IMG/VR virus record: IMGVR_UViG_3300024346_000137
Span: 1-43,898 of that record
DNA length: 43,898 nt
DNA from: a virus
Strand: one strand, 5' to 3'
Below are positions 39,224 through 43,898 of this stretch, piece by piece. The first letter of the stretch is position 1. Each line of letters begins with the position of its first letter. The translations under genes were made by a program, and so were the position numbers. The notes under the pieces are model-generated. The model saw nothing but the letters and a program-made list of their open reading frames with translations, was not told the DNA's origin and made no database searches.

Positions 39224-40189
39224 TCATTTTCCTTCTTCCCAAATATTCGAAAAATCAACGTGACCCTTACTGTAGCTTGTAACTTTTTGCGCAAAAAAAT
39301 CGGTGTGTTCAACCCCTGCGGTCATTAGATCAAACCATGCCATACGTTTTATCGCATCTTGATCAATGTTCTTCCAGTTCCTCTTAAGCCCAAGCTCACC
39401 CAGCTTTGTGTTGGCTCGATAACGAACGAACTGTTTAATGTCCTTGGAATCGATACCTTCTATTTTACAACCCTGAAAAACTTTGTCAATAAAATCATCT
39501 TCAAGTTCTATGGTAACTCTTGCAGCTTCGTATACACTCTTCTTTACTTCATCTGTCCACACTTCTGGGTATTCTTTGATGAATTCACGAAACAACCAAC
39601 AACCCGCTTCGCTGTGCAACGATTCATCTCTAACAGACCATGAGATAATTTGCCCGACGCCCTTAAGTTTGTTCCATCTGGAGAAATTGAACAGAATAGC
39701 GAAAGACGAGAACAAAGAAACTCCTTCTGTAAAACCAGAAAAGATAGCAAGAGAGCGGGCGATATCATGTTTATCATCACCTTTCACATCTAACAAACGA
39801 TCGATTTTTGCTTTAGCTGTTGGTTCTTGAAGAAACGCATCATATTCAGTTAAACCAAGTGAATCGTTGAGATAAGCATAACCGATTGTATGAACAGTTT
39901 CCATGTTTCCAAAGGCTGTTCCCATCATAACAATTTCTGGATGAGGGAACCACTTTGCAATCTTTGTTGTCCAATAATCATTTACAACTAGTTCCGTTTG
40001 AATGAAACCTTTCAGCACTCCGCCAACGACCTGTTTTTCATCTGGTGTTAGATGTTCCGCCCAATCCTGAATATCCGAAGCCATTTGAACTTCTGATGGA
40101 AGCCAATGGGCTTGCTGTTGTTTAAGCCAATAGTCGTGAGCTTTATCATACAAAAACGGTTTATAAGTTATACGTCCATCTAACAACAT
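39224..40189 (-). CDS. nrdB: Ribonucleotide reductase class Ia, small subunit
   Basis: The 321-aa ferritin-like subunit has the diiron/tyrosyl pattern: E66 in FIQTELVVND, E97-x-x-H100 in NMETVHTIGY, and radical Tyr Y104 four residues after H100. SGFTEGVSLFSSFA holds the next Glu, and DESLHSEAGCWLF holds the last Glu-x-x-His. The C-terminal end (GHVDFSNIWEEGK) is likely to dock to NrdA. It is upstream of nrdA with a 3-base offset and downstream of the helicase gene by 16 bases, so it is likely one operon. Confidence 0.95.
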   Translation of the reverse strand: MLLDGRITYKPFLYDKAHDYWLKQQQAHWLPSEVQMASDIQDWAEHLTPDEKQVVGGVLKGFIQTELVVNDYWTTKIAKWFPHPEIVMMGTAFGNMETVHTIGYAYLNDSLGLTEYDAFLQEPTAKAKIDRLLDVKGDDKHDIARSLAIFSGFTEGVSLFSSFAILFNFSRWNKLKGVGQIISWSVRDESLHSEAGCWLFREFIKEYPEVWTDEVKKSVYEAARVTIELEDDFIDKVFQGCKIEGIDSKDIKQFVRYRANTKLGELGLKRNWKNIDQDAIKRMAWFDLMTAGVEHTDFFAQKVTSYSKGHVDFSNIWEEGK

Positions 40190-40205
40190 GTTGTAATCCT
40201 ATCTT

Positions 40206-41648
40206 TCAGTGGTTACCTGCATTCAGCTTTGTTAGCTGAAATTTTTCCTTGCTCTTTTTGATAGCGTCCTTGAAACGGCTTACAGTATCATCCTGTATAC
40301 GTTCCCTTTCAGTTTCCATCTCAAACTGTAGACCTTCAACTTCATCGCTACTAAGTACACGAAGTTTGCTTCTTGCTGTATCAACATGAACCTTGTACTG
40401 CAATCCATCGATGCCAAATCGGTTCTTGGCTATGAACAATGTACCAAGTCCAGTAGCCTTTTGTGTGCTCAGACGTTGAAGACCGATAACAAAATCTGCC
40501 TCTGCTGCTTGACCATACGATTCAGCTAGGTTTGTAAGATCTACAATATCGCTCTTTGCACCGTCCTTGTTTGATTGCAAAGCTGTCCAAACAGGACAAT
40601 CAAGCTCCTTGGCCATCTTACGAATCTCTTGGATGACATATTGCATCTCAAGACGTGGAAGATCATAGCGTTCAGTTGATCGAATAATCCCAGCATAATC
40701 AATCAAAACAAGATCTGGTTTAACTCCTTTGTAACTCATCTTATCGATGTGTGCTTTGATGGTGTTGCAAGTAATAGATCGTGCTGGATATTCTTTAATG
40801 ATCAGTCTACCCAGATGCTCTTTGTTAGCTTCAAAATAGTTTTTAATCAGATCCTTGGCATCGATGCAATCGCTACTGTTGATTTCTGTCAGGTGCGAGT
40901 CATAACGAATACCAACGTAGCGTTCATTGAGTTCCATTGTGTAGTGATAAACATTCTTACCTTTGAGCAAAGCTTGAGCTCCAAAGTGTGTGAGAAGGTG
41001 AGATTTACCTACGCCGGATGGGGCACAAACAATACCAATTTCTCCTGCTCCAAGTCCACCAGCCATTACCTTTTTTTCATCCAACTCAGCAATACCGGTA
41101 GCGATCGGGTGACGGAACGTTACTGAGTAACGTGCATCGATATCATTGTTGTAATCATGACCGGGAGAAGATGCCATGCCAGCAGCAATTGCTGTTTTCA
41201 TGATATCTACAACGGTTTCATACTTGTCGGTCAGAATGATATCAACTGATTCAGACAAAGCTTTCTTAAGCAATTGTTGCCGACAGAAGGTAAATGCTTT
41301 TTCTTTTACCCAAGGCAGATCATTCATTTCCTCGCTACGAATAACCTTTTGAAGAAAACCGTGACATTGCTCACGTAGAACAAGATCGGAATTGCTGCTT
41401 AGTTCATCTTTGATAATGGTGATAAGAAGTTCCATTGTGGGAAACTCTTTGTATGCTTGATAGTAGTTGATGAACTTATTGGCAATAAGTTTGAGATAAA
41501 CAGGCTCAAGACATTCATCGACAGAAAATACTTCGATGAACTGAGTTGCCCAATTGCGATCTGTAAGAAGTGCTTGAAGAACTTTTTCTTGAAAGCTTTT
41601 GCCAAGATTACCAAAACCTGATGTACCATTTGTTTTTGCTGAAGACAT
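40206..41648 (-). CDS. DnaB/T4 gp41-like replicative helicase
   Basis: The 480-aa protein has an N-terminal helical DnaB-type domain, then a RecA-like core: Walker A APSGVGKSH (209-217), HYTMELNERYV, Walker B LVLIDY (313-318), VWTALQSNKD, and LRVLSSDE near the C terminus. By family it encircles DNA, unwinds it 5'-3' at the fork and works with a primase, here likely the prim-pol at 16.2 kb. ACGGAG precedes the ATG, and a candidate promoter lies 42-70 bases upstream. It is first in the nrd operon. Confidence 0.92.
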   Translation of the reverse strand: MSSAKTNGTSGFGNLGKSFQEKVLQALLTDRNWATQFIEVFSVDECLEPVYLKLIANKFINYYQAYKEFPTMELLITIIKDELSSNSDLVLREQCHGFLQKVIRSEEMNDLPWVKEKAFTFCRQQLLKKALSESVDIILTDKYETVVDIMKTAIAAGMASSPGHDYNNDIDARYSVTFRHPIATGIAELDEKKVMAGGLGAGEIGIVCAPSGVGKSHLLTHFGAQALLKGKNVYHYTMELNERYVGIRYDSHLTEINSSDCIDAKDLIKNYFEANKEHLGRLIIKEYPARSITCNTIKAHIDKMSYKGVKPDLVLIDYAGIIRSTERYDLPRLEMQYVIQEIRKMAKELDCPVWTALQSNKDGAKSDIVDLTNLAESYGQAAEADFVIGLQRLSTQKATGLGTLFIAKNRFGIDGLQYKVHVDTARSKLRVLSSDEVEGLQFEMETERERIQDDTVSRFKDAIKKSKEKFQLTKLNAGNH

Positions 41649-41689
41649 ATTCTTGTTGCTCCGTTTGGGATGAAAGATAGCCTAGAACT

Positions 41690-41718
41690 AGTATAGTTGC
41701 TTAAAAAGCGAAACTAAA
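41690..41718 (-). promoter_or_regulatory. Candidate promoter TTTAGT-N17-TATACT
   Basis: On the minus strand TTTAGT (41718-41713), a 17-base spacer and TATACT (41695-41690) lie 42 bases before the helicase ATG, in the only sizeable gap (41649-41778) of this operon. The same pattern precedes the DUF6011 gene at 17.4 kb. Sigma70-like use is inferred. Confidence 0.45.
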
Positions 41719-41778
41719 GTCGGACACCACGTTTGGGAAGTAGAGTTAACTATCACCCAACTTGAAGGTTGCCCAACA

Positions 41779-42771
41779 TTACCTAATCAATGTTTTTGCC
41801 ACAGAAAACGTAAAATCTAAATCATTTGTAAGCGGAATGTCGGCACCAGTAAACGTTTTTATATAACCCAACTTATCAGCAACAGGTTGAAAATTTTCAA
41901 CCTTATAATCAATCTTGCTAATCTGGGATGCTGCCAAGCAAGATGTATCCAAATACATCAATCTCCAATTCCTGTCAACCATGCTGGCATGACCAACAAT
42001 GTCACCAAAACATTTTGGAGGTTTTTTACTGTTTTTCAGTTCGTTGTTTGCAGTTTCTAGAAGCCAAGTTTGATCTAGATCCACATCAGTCCTTGAAAAA
42101 TCTTTAAACCGGCTTGCAAGCGTTTTAAACCCAATGCCGGGTACACCCTCGATGTTATCGCTTACATCACCAATAACAGATCGAGCCAGTGTTATGTTTC
42201 GTGCAGATATCCCAAAATTCTTTAACACATATTCAGAATCAATCAAGATTTTTCTTGCTGGATCGAAAATCCTTACCGTCGAATCTTCCAAAAGCTGATA
42301 AAAATCTTTATCGCTGGATACCACAATCTTTGTGCTAGCTTCGGTTTGAAGCTTACGCTTTACAAGATATGCGATGATATCATCTGCTTCTGTATCTTGC
42401 ACATAAAGTTGACATATTGGCAAAAACCCCAAAGCTTTGCTTAACAACTGCAATTGATAAGCTTTGTTTTTCATATTGCTGTTCGGGTTATATTTGCCAT
42501 CGTTTCGATACACTTCTTGCAAGCCTTTGTTTGCCGCACGATTAGCTTTATAATCCGCATAAATGTGTTTGCGCCTTGGTGATGCACCACCCTGCTCCCA
42601 AACAACAAACACACGATCCGGATGTAGCTGCGAAACAAGCTTGCCAAGCCCACGAATAAATCCAACAACCCCACCAACTAAATCTCCCCCAGCCGTTACA
42701 GCCTCATTAACCATAAAACTTCGAGTGAAATAGTTTAAACCATCGATCACTAATATAGGCTTCGAAATCAT
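41779..42771 (-). CDS. 5'-3' exonuclease / flap endonuclease (T4 RNase H-like)
   Basis: The 330-aa product follows the FEN/5' nuclease pattern: VIDGLNYFTRSF with D10, VFVVWEQGGASPRRK, YKANR, TEADDIIAYL, VVSSDKDFYQLL, and the helix-3-turn-helix DVSDNIEGVPGIGFKTL that grips DNA. These acidic clusters bind two metals. It would remove RNA primers and flaps in lagging-strand synthesis, matching T4 rnh. Its ATG overlaps the preceding gene by 4 bases. Confidence 0.92.
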   Translation of the reverse strand: MISKPILVIDGLNYFTRSFMVNEAVTAGGDLVGGVVGFIRGLGKLVSQLHPDRVFVVWEQGGASPRRKHIYADYKANRAANKGLQEVYRNDGKYNPNSNMKNKAYQLQLLSKALGFLPICQLYVQDTEADDIIAYLVKRKLQTEASTKIVVSSDKDFYQLLEDSTVRIFDPARKILIDSEYVLKNFGISARNITLARSVIGDVSDNIEGVPGIGFKTLASRFKDFSRTDVDLDQTWLLETANNELKNSKKPPKCFGDIVGHASMVDRNWRLMYLDTSCLAASQISKIDYKVENFQPVADKLGYIKTFTGADIPLTNDLDFTFSVAKTLIR

Positions 42772-43235
42772 ACAAGCTCCATGTTATGGCATAAGTCCGA
42801 ACATACCGATAACGCAAGATATCCCACTTTGCCAGAAGTGTGCAAAATCTTAGTATACAACATGATATAGTTTCCTTCATGTGTCGTATACAAAGCAAAC
42901 TCGTTCAAATGAACACCGATAGGATCGTTGTAATTAAATTCTATCCATTCAACGTGCGAAAATGCTTCCTCCTGATCTTCATGTTTAAGTGTAGCTAAGA
43001 ATTTTGGGGTTTTTATCAGCTCCGTTGCTGCTAGTCCAGTAAGCGTTGGTTGTGAAGATACGCATAAAAACAAAGGAGTTCTGATCTGATCCATACCATC
43101 TGCCATCGCACCTCGCCAACCTTCTATATTAAGGTGTGCCACTCTACCAAGATATCTTGGTCTTGAGTCGGCTTCTAAACTTAAGCCTTTTATAAAAGTG
43201 CCGGGTTTCAAATTAAAAAGATCTTTGGCAAACAT
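42768..43235 (-). CDS. Hypothetical protein, 155 aa
   Basis: The start is ATG 43235 because AGGAG lies six bases upstream, at the very end of the dUTPase gene; the ATG at 43262 lies inside it. The product begins MFAKDLFNLKPGTF and looks mixed alpha/beta (YLGRVAHLNIEGWRG, TPLFLCVSSQ, GVHLNEFALYTTHEGNYIML). It may be a small conserved phage protein in the replication operon. I cannot name a domain. Its stop overlaps the flap-endonuclease start (ATGA). Confidence 0.7.
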   Translation of the reverse strand: MFAKDLFNLKPGTFIKGLSLEADSRPRYLGRVAHLNIEGWRGAMADGMDQIRTPLFLCVSSQPTLTGLAATELIKTPKFLATLKHEDQEEAFSHVEWIEFNYNDPIGVHLNEFALYTTHEGNYIMLYTKILHTSGKVGYLALSVCSDLCHNMELV

Positions 43236-43236
43236 A

Positions 43237-43725
43237 TCAAGCTCCTGTTGAACCAAATCCACCAGCCCCCCTATTCGATTCTTTAATCGTGTTTACCTCA
43301 CTAAACACAACCCTGTTATGTGGGCCGTTAGCTACAATCAACTGAACAACCAGTTGCGCAATTCGATCCCCTTGTTTAAGGATATACGGCTCTTTGCCAA
43401 GATTGGCTAGAACAACACCAATCTCTCCTCTATAGTTCCTGTCAACTGTTCCGGTAACAGGAAACACAAGCTTTCTGGAGAGCCCCGACCGTGATCTAAC
43501 ATCCAGATAATATTCGAATTCCTCTTCCTTGTCGGATCTTCCGGTACCCCACATATCCGTACCCGCCAACTGCAATCCTGTACGTACAACACTTACAGTT
43601 CCCGGTTCTAGTGTTTGATCTTCTACTGCATAAATGTCAAAACCTGCATCACCTTCTTGGTGCGCAGATTTGGGTAGTTGTGCGTTTGGGTGTGTTTTAA
43701 CAAAATCGATGTGAACTTGTCGCAT
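43237..43725 (-). CDS. dut: dUTPase (deoxyuridine triphosphatase)
   Basis: The start is ATG 43725 with TAGGAG seven bases upstream, giving 162 aa. Trimeric dUTPase motifs appear in order: AGFDIYA (1), RSRSGL (2), GTVDRNYRGEIGV (3), GDRIAQLVV (4) and RGAGGFGSTG (5) at the C terminus. About 12 residues (DMWGTGRSDKEEEFEY region) are inserted before motif 2. It turns dUTP into dUMP, the ThyA substrate, and keeps uracil out of DNA. It is the first gene after the terminator at 43.8 kb. Confidence 0.95.
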   Translation of the reverse strand: MRQVHIDFVKTHPNAQLPKSAHQEGDAGFDIYAVEDQTLEPGTVSVVRTGLQLAGTDMWGTGRSDKEEEFEYYLDVRSRSGLSRKLVFPVTGTVDRNYRGEIGVVLANLGKEPYILKQGDRIAQLVVQLIVANGPHNRVVFSEVNTIKESNRGAGGFGSTGA

Positions 43726-43778
43726 ATGGTAACTCCTACCCACAAGATAGCAATCGAAAACCTCGAAATCAAACAAAA

Positions 43779-43812
43779 GAAAAAAGGCCCGATACGAAGG
43801 TATCGGGCCTTT
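43779..43812 (-). terminator. Rho-independent terminator
   Basis: GGCCCGATAC (43786-43795), a 4-base loop and GTATCGGGCC (43800-43809) form a perfect 10-base stem. On the minus strand it is followed by six T. It ends the partial gene at the right edge before dut; a short T run on the other side may give some plus-strand activity. Confidence 0.88.
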
Positions 43813-43846
43813 CTGTTGTCAAGGCTAGCCTCTAGCTAGCGGGCTC

Positions 43847-43898
43847 TCAACGCTTGCGGGTGCGAGCCTTGACGGGAGCAGCGGGAGCCGCAGGAGCC
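43847..43898 (-). CDS. Partial gene, Ala/Pro-rich linker with basic C terminus
   Basis: The frame entering from the right edge reads APAAPAAPVKARTRKR and stops at TGA 43847-43849, 35 bases before a minus-strand terminator. An Ala-Pro linker ending in a basic tail is common in histone-like or nucleic-acid-binding proteins. Only 16 residues are visible, so no identity can be given. The other two minus frames give no coherent end. Confidence 0.5.
   Translation of the reverse strand, partial: APAAPAAPVKARTRKR

Noticed and set aside
1-43898. tRNA or other structured RNA genes
   Set aside because: No cloverleaf with a GTTC-type T arm and CCA end was found in the short intergenic gaps; no non-coding stretch exceeds about 190 bases.

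Overview
The window looks like part of a large, tailed, T4-related (myovirus-type) bacteriophage genome. Genes are densely packed on both strands with 4-base ATGA overlaps, and the AT-leaning sequence has no tRNA, rRNA, insertion sequence or CRISPR array that I can see. The T4-superfamily signature is a nucleotide and replication set: dUTPase, 5'-3' nuclease, DnaB/gp41-type helicase, NrdA/NrdB, thymidylate synthase, DHFR, prim-pol type primase and PhoH. It is joined by a long run of tail-fibre genes. The host cannot be named from this sequence.

Layout. 0-5.8 kb: mostly minus-strand accessory genes: a partial nuclease-like protein, a zinc-ribbon protein, a YkuK/DUF458 RNase H-fold protein, a YkgJ-like cysteine-cluster protein and a divergent GroEL-like protein whose ATPase residues appear lost. 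5.8-8.05 kb: a coiled-coil membrane protein, a histone-H1/Hc1-like protein, a terminator and a PIN-PhoH ATPase. 8.1-16.1 kb and 20.4-25.8 kb: virion fibre genes with shared N-terminal adapters, YadA-head (SHAEG) repeats, a discoidin-like protein and one gene interrupted by an in-frame UGA. Between them (16.2-20.3 kb) lie a primase-polymerase, a DUF6011 protein, a membrane protein, a small conserved protein and DnaJ. 25.9-31.4 kb: ClpP-like protease, DHFR, a DUF1599-like protein, thymidylate synthase carrying an in-frame HNH endonuclease, and small proteins. 31.4-37.5 kb: a cluster of proteins that nearly all begin with a short peptide resembling the T4 capsid-targeting sequence; four are tandem GNAT-like paralogues. 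37.5-43.9 kb: minus-strand DNA precursor and replication genes.

How the genes work together. NrdA/B, dUTPase, DHFR and ThyA form a dTTP supply line for the helicase and nuclease. The DnaJ, GroEL-like and ClpP-like proteins suggest a phage protein-quality or assembly set. The most interesting inference is that at least nine proteins here (924-, 27972+, 31804+, 32580+, 33386+, 34366+, 35639-, 35679+, 37095+) share an N-terminal pattern M-K/R-x(2-8)-hydrophobic helix-E-A/G. This matches the logic of T4 internal proteins and Alt, which are targeted into the prohead and trimmed by the prohead protease. The window would then encode a capsid-packaged cargo arsenal: GNAT-like enzymes, a PD-(D/E)XK-like nuclease, a GP88-family protein and coiled-coil internal proteins, which could be injected with the DNA.

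All homology statements come from reading motifs by eye; no database search was run.
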